From contig NZ_JAFBEB010000003.1 in the NCBI RefSeq assembly GCF_016908525.1, positions 1-64,000 on the forward strand: 64,000 bases of DNA, in the 5' to 3' direction. The position numbers were made by a program, and so were the translations under genes. Position 1 is the first letter of the stretch. Each line of letters opens with the position of its first letter. Positions 27,711-37,026 of this stretch are shown piece by piece. Origin of the DNA: Brevibacillus fulvus. GTDB lineage: Bacteria; Bacillota; Bacilli; Brevibacillales; Brevibacillaceae. The notes beneath the pieces were generated by a model, which had not been told where the DNA came from, did not search any database, and saw only the letters and a list, made by a program, of their open reading frames with translations.

Positions 27711-29255
27711 GTGGCGATAAAAAAAGCATTGATCAGTGTCTCTGATAAAACCGGATTGATTCCATTTGCCCGTCGCTTGGCTGCGAAGGGGATTGAGATG
27801 ATCTCAACAGGCGGAACAGCCGCATTGCTGAAGGATGCGGGCATTCCCGTCACCGGCATTTCCGAGGTTACCGGATTTCCGGAAATTCTCGATGGCCGGG
27901 TCAAAACGCTGCATCCCGCGATTCACAGCGGCTTGCTGGCCGTTCGCGACAATGAAGCCCATCAACAACAACTTGCAGAATTGGCGATTGAGCCGATTGA
28001 TTTGGTCGTGGTGAACTTGTATCCTTTCAAAGAGACGATCGCAAAGCCAAACGTCGCCTATGCGGAAGCGATTGAAAACATCGATATTGGCGGACCGACC
28101 ATGCTTCGCTCGGCCGCGAAAAACCACCAGTTTGTGACCGTGGTGGTCGATGCACAAGATTATGAGCAGGTTGCCGCAGAAATTGAGCAGCAGGGCGATA
28201 CCACTTTGCAAACCCGGCGCAGACTGGCGGCAAAAGTTTTCCGCCACACGGCAGCCTATGACGCCTTGATCTCCCGCTATTTAAGCGACCAGGTCGGCGA
28301 GCTGCTTCCGGAAAGCTACACAGTGACGTATGAAAAAGTTCAAGATTTGCGCTACGGAGAAAATCCCCACCAGCAAGCCGCTTTCTATCGGGAGCCTTTG
28401 CCGGTCGCTGGCAGTATTGCCGGAGCAATCCAATTGCATGGCAAAGAATTGTCCTATAATAACATCAATGATGCGGACGCTGCGATCGGGATTGTTCGCG
28501 AATTTGCCGATCCGGCGGTCGTTGCCGTCAAACACTCCAATCCATGCGGCGTCGGTATCGGCGCAACGGTTTTGGAAGCATATGAAAAAGCGTATGAAGC
28601 CGATCCGGTCTCCATTTTTGGCGGAATTATCGCCGCGAACCGGACAATCGATCGAGAAACAGCAGCCAAGCTAAAGGAAATCTTTTTGGAAATTATTATC
28701 GCGCCTGATTTCACCGAGGAAGCCAAGGCGATCTTGATGGAAAAGAAAAATTTGCGTTTGCTGCAGCTGGCGACGCTGCAGCAAGAAAGCCAGCAACGGC
28801 AGTTTCGCATCGCTCCGGTACGCGGCGGCATGCTGATCCAGGATTATGATACGAAACAACTGACTCCTTCTGAATGGACAGTGGTAACCGAGCGGCAACC
28901 GACTCCGGAAGAATCGGCCCAGTTGGCGTTTGCCTGGAAAGTGGTGAAGCATGTCAAATCCAATGCGATTGTACTGGCCAAAGACAATATGACAATCGGT
29001 GTCGGCGCTGGCCAAATGAATCGGGTTGGCGCGGCGAAAATCGCGATTGAGCAGGCGGGTGAGAAGAGCAAGGGAGCGGTGCTTGCTTCCGATGCCTTTT
29101 TCCCGATGCCAGATACTGTGGAAGAAGCAGCTAAAGCGGGCGTGACGGCGATCATTCAACCAGGCGGCTCGATTCGCGATCAGGATTCGATTGACGCCTG
29201 CAACCGGTTTGGGATTACAATGGTATTTACAGGTGTGCGTCATTTCAAACATTAG
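27711..29255 (+). CDS. purH: Bifunctional AICAR transformylase / IMP cyclohydrolase
   Basis: A 514-residue enzyme for the last two steps to IMP. The N-terminal MGS-like cyclohydrolase domain shows [34 protein letters not shown] and the C-terminal transformylase the [11 protein letters not shown] motif. The start is GTG at 27711, 8 nt after GGAGGT; an upstream frame from 27672 overlaps the PurR operator region and is not needed. Confidence 0.97.
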   Translation: MAIKKALISVSDKTGLIPFARRLAAKGIEMISTGGTAALLKDAGIPVTGISEVTGFPEILDGRVKTLHPAIHSGLLAVRDNEAHQQQLAELAIEPIDLVVVNLYPFKETIAKPNVAYAEAIENIDIGGPTMLRSAAKNHQFVTVVVDAQDYEQVAAEIEQQGDTTLQTRRRLAAKVFRHTAAYDALISRYLSDQVGELLPESYTVTYEKVQDLRYGENPHQQAAFYREPLPVAGSIAGAIQLHGKELSYNNINDADAAIGIVREFADPAVVAVKHSNPCGVGIGATVLEAYEKAYEADPVSIFGGIIAANRTIDRETAAKLKEIFLEIIIAPDFTEEAKAILMEKKNLRLLQLATLQQESQQRQFRIAPVRGGMLIQDYDTKQLTPSEWTVVTERQPTPEESAQLAFAWKVVKHVKSNAIVLAKDNMTIGVGAGQMNRVGAAKIAIEQAGEKSKGAVLASDAFFPMPDTVEEAAKAGVTAIIQPGGSIRDQDSIDACNRFGITMVFTGVRHFKH

Positions 29256-29269
29256 GAGGGAAGGTACGG

Positions 29270-30541
29270 ATGAAGGTACTGGTCATTGGCAGCGGCGGTC
29301 GGGAACATGCAATTCTCTGGAAACTGGCGCAAAGTCCAAAAGTTGAAAAGCTTTATTGTGCTCCGGGGAATGGCGGGACCGCTCTGCTGGCGCAAAATGT
29401 ACAGTTATCCGTTAATGATTTTGCCGGCTTGGCCCAATTTGTCAAGGATGAAGGGATTGATCTGACCGTAGTAGGGCCAGAGGGTCCTTTGCTCGGCGGA
29501 ATCGTTGACTTTTTCAGCCAGCGGGGATTGCCGATTTTTGGGCCGACGGCGGAAGCGGCGAAGATTGAAGGAAGCAAGTCGTTTGCCAAAAATCTGATGT
29601 CGCGTTATGGCATCCCGACAGCCCGCTACAATTCATTTATCGATTATCAATCGGCGCTGGACTATGTCCGCCAGCAGGGAGCGCCCATCGTCGTCAAGGC
29701 CGATGGCTTGGCTGCCGGAAAAGGCGTAGTGGTGGCGGAAACATTGCAAGAAGCGGAAGAGGCGCTGTTTGAGATTATGCAAGCCGGTGCCTTTGGACAG
29801 GCTGGCGCACGTGTGGTAATTGAGGAATTCATGCGCGGCGAAGAGCTGACGTTGCTGTCGTTTGTCGACGGGGAAACGGTCAAGCCGATGATTACCTCCC
29901 AGGACCACAAACAAGTATTTGATGGTGATAAAGGACCGAATACAGGCGGGATGGGGACGTATGCGCCGGTACCGCATATGTCAGCCGAACTGGTCGGACA
30001 AATTGTGGAGAAGATAGTTCAACCGGTTGCCAGCGGAATGGCCCGCGATGGCATCCCGTTTAAAGGCGTATTATATACAGGATTGATGATTACGGAAGAA
30101 GGCCCGAAGGTAGTCGAGTTTAACGCCCGGTTTGGCGATCCGGAGACGCAGGTCGTTTTGCCGCTGTTGGAAACCGATCTGCTTGATGTGATACTGGCCA
30201 CGATCAGCGGCGAATTGGCCGACTTGGATGTACGCTGGAAAGCAGGAAGCGCGGTTTGTGTCGTCATGGCCGCGCCGGGCTATCCCGGTGATTATCCAAA
30301 AGGAGCGCCGATCACCGGTCTTGAGCAAACGCCTGCCAACACGATTGTGTTTCACGCCGGCACCGGCCGAGACGAGCGCGGGCTTGTCACCGATGGCGGC
30401 CGCGTTTTGGGAGTCACCGGTCTGGGCGAGTCGATTCTGGCGGCACGGGAAGCTGCCTATGCAGCGGTGAAGCAAATTTCCTTCGCTGGCGCCCATTACC
30501 GGAACGACATCGCCGACAAAGCGCTGCGCCGCGTCAAGTAA
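29270..30541 (+). CDS. purD: Phosphoribosylamine-glycine ligase
   Basis: GAR synthetase of 423 residues, an ATP-grasp enzyme for the second step of the pathway. It shows GSGGREHAILWKLAQSP at the N-terminus, VVKADGLAAGKGVVV and the GDPETQVVLPLLE motif. GGAGGGAAGG precedes the ATG. It follows purH by 14 nt and ends the purine block. Confidence 0.97.
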   Translation: MKVLVIGSGGREHAILWKLAQSPKVEKLYCAPGNGGTALLAQNVQLSVNDFAGLAQFVKDEGIDLTVVGPEGPLLGGIVDFFSQRGLPIFGPTAEAAKIEGSKSFAKNLMSRYGIPTARYNSFIDYQSALDYVRQQGAPIVVKADGLAAGKGVVVAETLQEAEEALFEIMQAGAFGQAGARVVIEEFMRGEELTLLSFVDGETVKPMITSQDHKQVFDGDKGPNTGGMGTYAPVPHMSAELVGQIVEKIVQPVASGMARDGIPFKGVLYTGLMITEEGPKVVEFNARFGDPETQVVLPLLETDLLDVILATISGELADLDVRWKAGSAVCVVMAAPGYPGDYPKGAPITGLEQTPANTIVFHAGTGRDERGLVTDGGRVLGVTGLGESILAAREAAYAAVKQISFAGAHYRNDIADKALRRVK

Positions 30542-30548
30542 CAAGACA

Positions 30549-30590
30549 AAAGGGAGATCCGCTGACTATTGGCGGTATCTCCCTTTTTTT
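30549..30590. terminator. Bidirectional terminator after purD
   Basis: GGGAGAT (30552-30558) pairs with ATCTCCC (30577-30583), with A-tracts and T-tracts on the two sides, so it can act on both strands. Its loop and one arm contain the last codons and stop of the small convergent gene. Confidence 0.85.
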
Positions 30591-30700
30591 GTGCGATTGT
30601 ACAGAAACAGCGCCATGACGACAACGACGCCAACCACTGCCGCAGCCAGAAAAAAATTGTGGGAAGCCCATTCGTAGGCGGAGGGTCCAAGAATACGCAT
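30566..30700 (-). CDS. Small single-pass membrane protein, 44 residues
   Basis: An ATG with AGGAGGG 7 nt upstream opens a 44-residue frame. It has an N-terminal SAYEWASHNFF segment, one hydrophobic helix of about 20 residues and a basic tail (RTKKGRYRQ) that should face the cytoplasm. Too short for usual gene finders. The ribosome site overlaps the stop of the DUF2892 gene, so both are in one operon. It recalls the small membrane proteins often annotated near pur genes in Bacilli, but I cannot name it. Confidence 0.6.
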   Translation of the reverse strand: MRILGPSAYEWASHNFFLAAAVVGVVVVMALFLYNRTKKGRYRQ

Positions 30701-30712
30701 CGTTACACCCTC

Positions 30713-31204
30713 CTAAGAATAGGTGTGGGATCGGTACTCGTCCCGGTGATAACCGGACGAAGGATGTTTTGCGCTCTCCTGTTGCCGATTGCCGACGCCC
30801 CCGACCATTTGGCGAATTTCCTGTTCCATCGCTTTTTCCGCTTCGCTCATCGTCGGTTCTTGCTTCGGTTGCTCGCTGGCGGCTTTCTTTTGCCCTTGGG
30901 CATTGCCCATCGCAGGGATCGCTTTGCTTGCCAGATTGGACATGTTTTGCATCATATCGCCTTTTGCCACCATATTGGTGATAAAGTCGCCCATCTGTTT
31001 CTCGTTTTTGGTATTGGTGCCCATCGCATACAGCATGGGGCAAAAACGGGTAAAGCCTTCCGCCACTTTCATCGCGGACAAGGTCATCAGCAGCCAAGGA
31101 GTGCGGTAAGGACGCCGGTTCATCTTGCCGATCCCGTAAGCGAGGCCCAGCAAGCCAACCGTAATGCGGAGGGACGCGTCAATCGTGCCGATGTTTTTTT
31201 TCAT
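30713..31204 (-). CDS. DUF2892-like membrane protein with charged tail
   Basis: A 163-residue protein. The first 65 residues resemble DUF2892 (YgaP membrane part): MKKNIGTIDASLRITVGLLG, a basic loop and a second hydrophobic stretch with FTRFCPMLYAMG. The remainder is hydrophilic and rich in Gln, Lys and Glu, with no domain that I recognise. AAGGAGA precedes the ATG. It is convergent with purD and divergent from the liv operon. Confidence 0.75.
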   Translation of the reverse strand: MKKNIGTIDASLRITVGLLGLAYGIGKMNRRPYRTPWLLMTLSAMKVAEGFTRFCPMLYAMGTNTKNEKQMGDFITNMVAKGDMMQNMSNLASKAIPAMGNAQGQKKAASEQPKQEPTMSEAEKAMEQEIRQMVGGVGNRQQESAKHPSSGYHRDEYRSHTYS

Positions 31205-31403
31205 AAGTCACTCTCTCCTTGTGCGGGGTTGAAATCTCTTTTCTAGTTTGTGTCGCAGGCGGAGAAACAGACGCGGTAATTCCTGTAAGTGACAAATTGG
31301 CCCAAATATCGAGGTGCAAGTTAGTGTTGTTGCATAATTTTCTCTCTTGTAAATTTTCCGTTTTCTCATAAAATGAATAATAGCAAAGGCCTATTCTTTC
31401 GAC

Positions 31404-31432
31404 TTGACAAGGGATAACTTTCAGCCTAAATT
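31404..31432 (+). promoter_or_regulatory. Promoter of the liv transcript
   Basis: TTGACA 31404-31409, 17-bp spacer, TAAATT 31427-31432. Confidence 0.6.
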
Positions 31433-31552
31433 GGTCTGAAAAAGAGAGGATGGTCATAACCGGGATACTTCTGCTATGATAAGAATAATCTCGGTCAGGC
31501 AGTATCTGGTAAACGTAAGCAATCGAAACAGCTGTGGTAGCCTCATCCACCC

Positions 31553-31589
31553 CGGGGCGGAACGATGGTGTTCGCTCCCTTTTTTGTTT
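31553..31589 (+). terminator. Terminator/attenuator in the liv leader
   Basis: GGGGCGGAAC pairs with GTTCGCTCCC (with a mismatch) around GATGGT, then six T. It lies about 150 bp before livH and after the promoter, so it is placed to attenuate the operon. Confidence 0.65.
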
Positions 31590-31741
31590 GGCTGAACAGG
31601 CAGATAAAAAATTTGTCGAAAAAAGTCAGAAAGTTGCCTGTATTCGGTTTAACAGAAAAGAAGGACTGTTTTGTCAAAGTTTGCGCTTGTCTCGGGCGGA
31701 TGATGTTATAGAGAACTAAAAAGGAATGAGGGATCAGAGAC

Positions 31742-32695
31742 ATGCTTCTAAGCATATTACCTCAGGTATTGGTTGATGGACTAACGCTTGGGTTTATGTA
31801 CGCCGTTGTCGCATTAGGCTATACCATGGTCTATGGAATTCTCGAATTTATCAACTTTGCTCACGGGGAAATTTTTATGGTGGGCGCTTTTGTCGGGACA
31901 GAGGTTCTGCTCATCTCGGACTCATTGGGGGTCTTGCAGGGAATGAATCCGTTTGTGGCGCTTTTCCTCACCCTGATAATCGCAATGATTTTCACGGGGG
32001 CGCTGGGGGTCTTGATTGAACGAGTCGCCTATCGGCCGCTGCGGAGTGCGCCGAGGCTTGTTCCGTTGATTTCCGCCATCGGGGTATCTTTTCTGTTGCA
32101 GGACCTGGTGCGGTTTACCGAGGCGTTGGCCCGAAACGAATTTTATTTGAACAGCCCGACCTTGTTCAGCGGCGCCATCCCGCTGGGGGGGAATGTCAGC
32201 ATTTCGATTAAAGGAATTATTGTGATTGTATTAGCGATTATTTTAATGTTTGCCTTGAATATGTTTGTCAATAAGACTAAATGGGGAATCGCCATGCGGG
32301 CAGTTGCCCAGGATCAGTCGACAGCTTCGCTGATGTCCATCAATGTGGATAAGGTGATCATGCTGACGTTTTTGATCGGTTCCAGCCTTGGGGGCGCGAC
32401 CGGCGTGCTGTTTGCGCAAAATTACGGTACGATCGACCCATATATCGGGTTTATCCTCGGAATGAAGGCTTTTACGGCGGCCGTTTTGGGCGGCATCGGC
32501 AACATTCGCGGCGCGATGATCGGCGGTGTCTTGCTCGGTCTGTTGGAAGCGTTGGCCGGCGCTTATATGGGCCCGTTGACCGATGGAGCTTTCGGTGCGG
32601 AATACAAGGACGTCTTTGCGTTTGCAATCTTAATTCTCGTGCTTCTGTTTAAGCCGGAAGGCCTCTTTGGAGAAGCAGTAAAAGAGAAAGTGTAG
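31742..32695 (+). CDS. livH: Branched-chain amino acid ABC transporter permease LivH
   Basis: A 317-residue inner-membrane permease of the HAAT family. The N-terminal LTLGFMYAVVALGYTMVYGI and the EAA-like region FTAAVLGGIGNIRGAMIGGV are typical of LivH, with about eight hydrophobic helices. It pairs with LivM. GAGGGATCAG precedes the ATG. No periplasmic-type binding protein gene is next to it. Confidence 0.92.
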   Translation: MLLSILPQVLVDGLTLGFMYAVVALGYTMVYGILEFINFAHGEIFMVGAFVGTEVLLISDSLGVLQGMNPFVALFLTLIIAMIFTGALGVLIERVAYRPLRSAPRLVPLISAIGVSFLLQDLVRFTEALARNEFYLNSPTLFSGAIPLGGNVSISIKGIIVIVLAIILMFALNMFVNKTKWGIAMRAVAQDQSTASLMSINVDKVIMLTFLIGSSLGGATGVLFAQNYGTIDPYIGFILGMKAFTAAVLGGIGNIRGAMIGGVLLGLLEALAGAYMGPLTDGAFGAEYKDVFAFAILILVLLFKPEGLFGEAVKEKV

Positions 32696-32704
32696 GTGAC
32701 AACA

Positions 32705-33976
32705 GTGGCAAAACGATTTGGAAAATTTAACGGTGTCCCGCTTCTTTTTACGCTTGTGTGGATTGTTCTGTTTGCGTTGGCTCTCTATTTTTTTGATCAA
32801 TCGGTCATTGCCTTTATGGGTATGCTCGTCTCCCTGATTCTGCTTTATTACACACGCGGGAGCAAAAAGCTGAAAATATTGCTGGGCGTATTGGTGTTGC
32901 TGGTGATTATTCCGCTGGTAGCCGGCGGCAACCGCTATTATATGGAGGTAGCGACCCAGGTCGGCATCTATGTGGCGATGGCATTGGGTTTGAATATCGT
33001 TGTTGGCTTTGCCGGTTTGCTGGATATGGGCTACGTCGCTTTTTTTGCGGCCGGGGCTTACGCTTACGCAATCTTCGCCACCGCGCAGGCAAACGAGTTT
33101 ATCCCTGGCGGTCTGTTTCCGCTCAGCGGTGAATGGTTCTGGCCGTTTCTGATTGTCGGGTTGGTGGTTGCGGCAATTTTCGGAATTTTGTTAGGATTGC
33201 CGGTGCTGCGCGTCAAAGGAGATTATCTGGCTATGGTTACGTTGGGCTTCGGGGAAATTATCCGGATCATTTTTAACAACCTTGATAAGCCGATCAATAT
33301 TACCAACGGACCGCAAGGATTGACACCGATCGCCTCGCCGGAACTGTTCGGTGTGCGGTTGGATACTCCTTTTTACTTTTACTTTATCGTGCTGGTTGTC
33401 ATTGCCTTTATCATTCTGGCCAATATTCGCTTTGAACATTCTCGCTTGGGGCGCGCCTGGATCGCCGTGCGCGAAGACGAGCTGGCGGCACAATCGATGG
33501 GGATTTCCCTGCTTCATACCAAATTGGCTGCCTTTGCGACCGGTGCTTCATTCGCCGGGATTGTCGGCGTGATTTTTGCGGCGAAGCAATCGTTTATTGA
33601 CCCGACTTCTTTTACGATGATGGAATCGATCGGGATTTTGATCATGGTCATTCTCGGCGGCAGCGGAAGCATTCCGGGCGTCATCCTCGGTGCATCGGTC
33701 GTGACGATTTTGCAAGTGCAATTGTTAAAAGAATTTTCCAACTTTTTGCATACTTTACAGCAGTCCGGCTTGCTGAATTTGCCGAACCAGTTGGACCCGT
33801 CCAAATTCCAGCGGCTGATCTTTGGCCTGTTGCTCATTTTGGTCGCCTTGTACCGGCCAAACGGATTGATTCCGGCCAAACGGAAGAAAAACGATCTCGA
33901 GGCGATCAAGCAAAGCAAGCATGCAAGCGAGTCTTTGGGGATTTTGAGCAAGCTGTCGCGGAATAAACCGTCGTAG
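32705..33976 (+). CDS. livM: Branched-chain amino acid ABC transporter permease LivM
   Basis: About 423 residues with ten or more hydrophobic helices; GLNIVVGFAGLLDMGYVAFFA and ILGGSGSIPGVILGA are LivM hallmarks. The first 90 residues form an extra hydrophobic region seen in many LivM proteins. I favour GTG at 32705 because TAGGTGA stands 5 nt before it; GTG at 32696 directly after the livH stop is an alternative. Confidence 0.9.
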   Translation: MAKRFGKFNGVPLLFTLVWIVLFALALYFFDQSVIAFMGMLVSLILLYYTRGSKKLKILLGVLVLLVIIPLVAGGNRYYMEVATQVGIYVAMALGLNIVVGFAGLLDMGYVAFFAAGAYAYAIFATAQANEFIPGGLFPLSGEWFWPFLIVGLVVAAIFGILLGLPVLRVKGDYLAMVTLGFGEIIRIIFNNLDKPINITNGPQGLTPIASPELFGVRLDTPFYFYFIVLVVIAFIILANIRFEHSRLGRAWIAVREDELAAQSMGISLLHTKLAAFATGASFAGIVGVIFAAKQSFIDPTSFTMMESIGILIMVILGGSGSIPGVILGASVVTILQVQLLKEFSNFLHTLQQSGLLNLPNQLDPSKFQRLIFGLLLILVALYRPNGLIPAKRKKNDLEAIKQSKHASESLGILSKLSRNKPS

Positions 33977-33991
33977 GGAGGAGGAAGAAAG

Positions 33992-34768
33992 ATGGCATTG
34001 CTGGAAGCGAACGGATTAACGAAAAAATTTGGCGGACTGGTTGCCAATGAAAATGTGACAATCAAGATTGAAAAAGGAACAATCGCCGCAGTAATTGGCC
34101 CGAATGGGGCGGGAAAAACAACCTTTTTCAATATGATTACCGGTTTTTATGAGCCGGACGAGGGTGAAATTTTGTTAAATGGCAAAAGCATTAAGGGACT
34201 GCGCCCGGATCAAATTGCCGAGCGGGGGATTACCCGTACGTTTCAAAATATTCGCCTGTTCAAAGAAATGACCGCCCTGGAGAACGTGATGGTTGGCGTG
34301 CATAGCCGGTTGAAGGCCGGATTGCTCGGGATTTTGTTCAATCTGAAACGGGTGCAGGAGGAAGAAGAGAAGGCAAGGGTAGAGGCCTACAAGCTGCTTG
34401 AATACGTAGGGATCGAACAAATTGCCAACGAAGCGGCCGGCAGTTTGCCTTATGGGTTGCAGCGTCGTCTGGAGATTGCCCGCGCGCTGGCGACCAATCC
34501 GGAAATTATTTTGCTGGATGAACCGGCTGCCGGGATGAACCCGCGTGAAACCGTGGAAATGACGGAGTTTATCAAACGGTTGAAATCGGAGCTAAACTTG
34601 ACGATTATTTTGATCGAACATGATATGAAATTGGTCATGGGCTTGAGCGAATACATCCATGTGCTGGATTACGGGCGAAAAATTGCGGAAGGAACGCCAG
34701 ACGAAATCCGCACCAACAAACAAGTGATTGAAGCGTATCTCGGCAAGAGCGCCTCGGAAGTGTCGTAA
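33992..34768 (+). CDS. livG: Branched-chain amino acid ABC transporter ATPase LivG
   Basis: A 258-residue ABC ATPase. Walker A GPNGAGKTTFFN, the LivG insertion around LFKEMTALENVMVGVHSR, a degenerate signature SLPYGLQRRLEIARAL, Walker B IILLDEPAAGMNP and the switch His in LIEHDMKLVMG are all visible. GGGAGGAGG precedes the ATG. Confidence 0.95.
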   Translation: MALLEANGLTKKFGGLVANENVTIKIEKGTIAAVIGPNGAGKTTFFNMITGFYEPDEGEILLNGKSIKGLRPDQIAERGITRTFQNIRLFKEMTALENVMVGVHSRLKAGLLGILFNLKRVQEEEEKARVEAYKLLEYVGIEQIANEAAGSLPYGLQRRLEIARALATNPEIILLDEPAAGMNPRETVEMTEFIKRLKSELNLTIILIEHDMKLVMGLSEYIHVLDYGRKIAEGTPDEIRTNKQVIEAYLGKSASEVS

Positions 34769-34785
34769 GGGGGAGGAATCAGGAG

Positions 34786-35493
34786 ATGGCCTTGTTGGAA
34801 TTGCAAAACGTACACACCTATTACGGCGGCATTCATGCGTTAAAAGGCATTTCGCTCACGGTGGAAAAAGGAGAAGTTGTAACCTTGATCGGCTCCAATG
34901 GAGCAGGAAAATCGACCACATTGAAAACGATTTGCGGGCAGACGCGGGCGCGCGAAGGAAAGGTCTTTTTGAACGGGCAGGAGATTACTGCCATGAAACC
35001 GCATGAGATCGCTCGGTTGGGCATCGCCCATGTACCGGAAGGACGACGGATCTTTCCAAAGTTAACGGTGAGGGAAAACCTGGAGCTGGGGGCATTCTCT
35101 GTTCAGGACAAACGAACGATTCAGGAAGGCGTTGAACGGGCGTTTGCGTATTTTCCTCGTTTGAAGGAACGGTTCAACCAAAAAGGCGGAACGATGTCCG
35201 GGGGCGAGCAGCAAATGCTGGCAATTGCCCGCGGCCTGATGATGAAGCCGAAAATTTTGATGCTGGATGAGCCATCCATGGGCTTGGCGCCGATTCTGGT
35301 CGAACAAATTTTCGATATTGTCAATGAATTGAACAAAGAAGGGATGACGATTTTGCTGGTGGAGCAAAACGCCAACCAGGCTTTGTCGGTCGCCAGCAGA
35401 GGTTACGTCATTCAGACGGGAGAAATTATTTTGAAAGACGACGCCAGATCGCTTTTGGCTAATCCGCAGGTGAGAGAAGCGTATCTCGCGTAA
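34786..35493 (+). CDS. livF: Branched-chain amino acid ABC transporter ATPase LivF
   Basis: A 235-residue ABC ATPase, partner of LivG. Walker A GSNGAGKSTTLK, LivF-typical HVPEGRRIFPKLTVRENL, signature MSGGEQQMLAIARGL, Walker B ILMLDEPSMGLAP. Last gene of the operon, followed by a bidirectional terminator. Confidence 0.95.
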   Translation: MALLELQNVHTYYGGIHALKGISLTVEKGEVVTLIGSNGAGKSTTLKTICGQTRAREGKVFLNGQEITAMKPHEIARLGIAHVPEGRRIFPKLTVRENLELGAFSVQDKRTIQEGVERAFAYFPRLKERFNQKGGTMSGGEQQMLAIARGLMMKPKILMLDEPSMGLAPILVEQIFDIVNELNKEGMTILLVEQNANQALSVASRGYVIQTGEIILKDDARSLLANPQVREAYLA

Positions 35494-35558
35494 CTTGCAT
35501 CAAACGGTCGCTGGTCTGCTTCAAGGGCAAATTCAGACAGCTAATCACTCTAACAATG

Positions 35559-35588
35559 AAGAGAGCACCTTAAAGGTGCTCTCTTTGT
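35559..35588. terminator. Bidirectional terminator between livF and the sensor kinase
   Basis: AAGAGAGCACCTT / AAGGTGCTCTCTT palindromic stem, with T-rich flanks on both strands. Its GAGAGCAC/GTGCTCTC arms are the same as in the terminator at 19060-19102. Confidence 0.85.
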
Positions 35589-35607
35589 GGATTGAAGCAG
35601 CGGCAGC

Positions 35608-37026
35608 TCAGCTTTTTTGTTTTTGTTTTGTTGGCAGCTGAACATAGAAGCAGGGGCCGAACGGTTCGTTTTTGGCCTGAATCGAACCGCCATGGGCTTC
35701 AAATACGGCACGGGCAATCGCCAACCCTAAACCGTGTTTGCCGGTTTTCCCTTTGCGGAAACGTTGGAACAGATTGGGAATCAGCGATTCTTCGATCGGG
35801 GGACCATCGTTGGCCATCGATAATTCCAGCTTGTTGTCTCCATCGCGATAAGTTACGTTGATGACCAGCATGCTTTTCGCATAGCGGAGCTGGTTCTCCA
35901 AAATGTTGAGAAAAGCGGTGCTTAACTGTTCGCCGTCCCCTTCCATGATCAAGGAGTCGGGCAAATTGATTTGCCACTTTACTTCCGGATTCAGGACGGA
36001 CAGGCGCTGCTCGATCAGCGCAAACAGTTCGTTCAGATCGACCCGTCCCATTTGCAGCATTTGCGAGATCGATTCGACCTTGGTAATGTAGAGGAGCTGT
36101 TCCACGACTTTTTCCAACCGTTTGCTTTCCTCCATGATGATCTGCAGGCCCTTTTCCGCCTGCGGTCCGGTAAAAATCCCCTCCATCAAGCCTTGCGTGT
36201 ACCCCTGGATCGCCATGATCGGCGTTTTTAATTCATGCGAAATGTTTTGCACAAAGTGGCGCTGCGATTCATCATACTCTTTCAGCTGATTTTTCATCGA
36301 TTCAAACGAGCGGGCCAGCTGGCCAATTTCATCTTCACGATCCATCGTCAAGGGAATGTCAAATTGGCGATGAGCGATTTTTTGACAAGACTCTTCCAGT
36401 CGGCGCAGCGGATTGCTGAGATAGCGGCTGAACCAAACGGCAAACAGCCAACTGATCAGCAGCAAGGCGGCAAAAATGATAAAAAACTGTCGCGTCAGAA
36501 TGGAATTGATTTCATTAAGTTCCTGCGATTTGGAGAATAACACTAAATAGTAAGGGAAGCCTTGGTAGTTCATTTTTTTGCTGACGAAAAAATACGTCTC
36601 CCCGCTGGCGCGCAGACTGCCGTGCTGCAAAGTGCCTCCCTGGAAGGCAGCGCTTGCTTCAAACAGTTTGCGGGAAACGTCCCTTCCGTTCGGTATCGGT
36701 TCCAAAATCCGCTTGCCCAATTCTTGGCCGTTCTCCGCATAAACAATCATGTCAAAGGAATATTCGTAGCGCGACAGCAACAGTTGCAAAAAGAAAGGAG
36801 CAGCTGCCGGCACCGGCAGGAGAACATGGTTTTCATTAAAGGAAATATGGTTGCTGAGCGTGTCGAATTCATCCTCCAACAGCGTGTACGTGTTGTTCAC
36901 CAAATACTGCTTGACGGCAAACGGATACAAAATCCCCACGCTGACACCAAGAACAATCGTCAATACCATGAACAGCAGCAAAATTTGCCGGGAGAGGGGG
37001 AGATTTTTCAGTTTCAGGTTGCTCAT
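35608..37026 (-). CDS. Sensor histidine kinase
   Basis: A 472-residue membrane kinase: helix at about 14-38, an extracytoplasmic sensor domain of about 145 residues, second helix at about 182-204, HAMP region (RYLSNPLRRLEESCQKIAHR), dimerisation/phosphoacceptor domain with His in NISHELKTPIMAI (about residue 268), and a HATPase domain with NILENQLRYAK and the GKHGLGLAIARAVFEAHGG G-box. Its start overlaps the stop of the response regulator gene by 4 nt. The signal is unknown; layout is like the CssS/YkoH class. Confidence 0.93.
   Translation of the reverse strand: MSNLKLKNLPLSRQILLLFMVLTIVLGVSVGILYPFAVKQYLVNNTYTLLEDEFDTLSNHISFNENHVLLPVPAAAPFFLQLLLSRYEYSFDMIVYAENGQELGKRILEPIPNGRDVSRKLFEASAAFQGGTLQHGSLRASGETYFFVSKKMNYQGFPYYLVLFSKSQELNEINSILTRQFFIIFAALLLISWLFAVWFSRYLSNPLRRLEESCQKIAHRQFDIPLTMDREDEIGQLARSFESMKNQLKEYDESQRHFVQNISHELKTPIMAIQGYTQGLMEGIFTGPQAEKGLQIIMEESKRLEKVVEQLLYITKVESISQMLQMGRVDLNELFALIEQRLSVLNPEVKWQINLPDSLIMEGDGEQLSTAFLNILENQLRYAKSMLVINVTYRDGDNKLELSMANDGPPIEESLIPNLFQRFRKGKTGKHGLGLAIARAVFEAHGGSIQAKNEPFGPCFYVQLPTKQKQKS

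Larger units (their letters stand above)
31205..31741. other. Long divergent intergenic region with the liv leader
   Basis: No protein gene is seen in 537 bp. It holds the liv promoter (31404-31432), a leader that ends in a hairpin and T-run (31553-31588), and then about 150 bp of AT-rich sequence before livH. The leader does not match a T-box, SAM, lysine or glycine element in the conserved bases I can check. Confidence 0.5.

Noticed and set aside
31470-31590. T-box or other amino-acid riboswitch in the liv leader
   Set aside because: GTGGTAGCC looks faintly like a T-box but the conserved GGTGGTACCGCG and stem I elements are absent.
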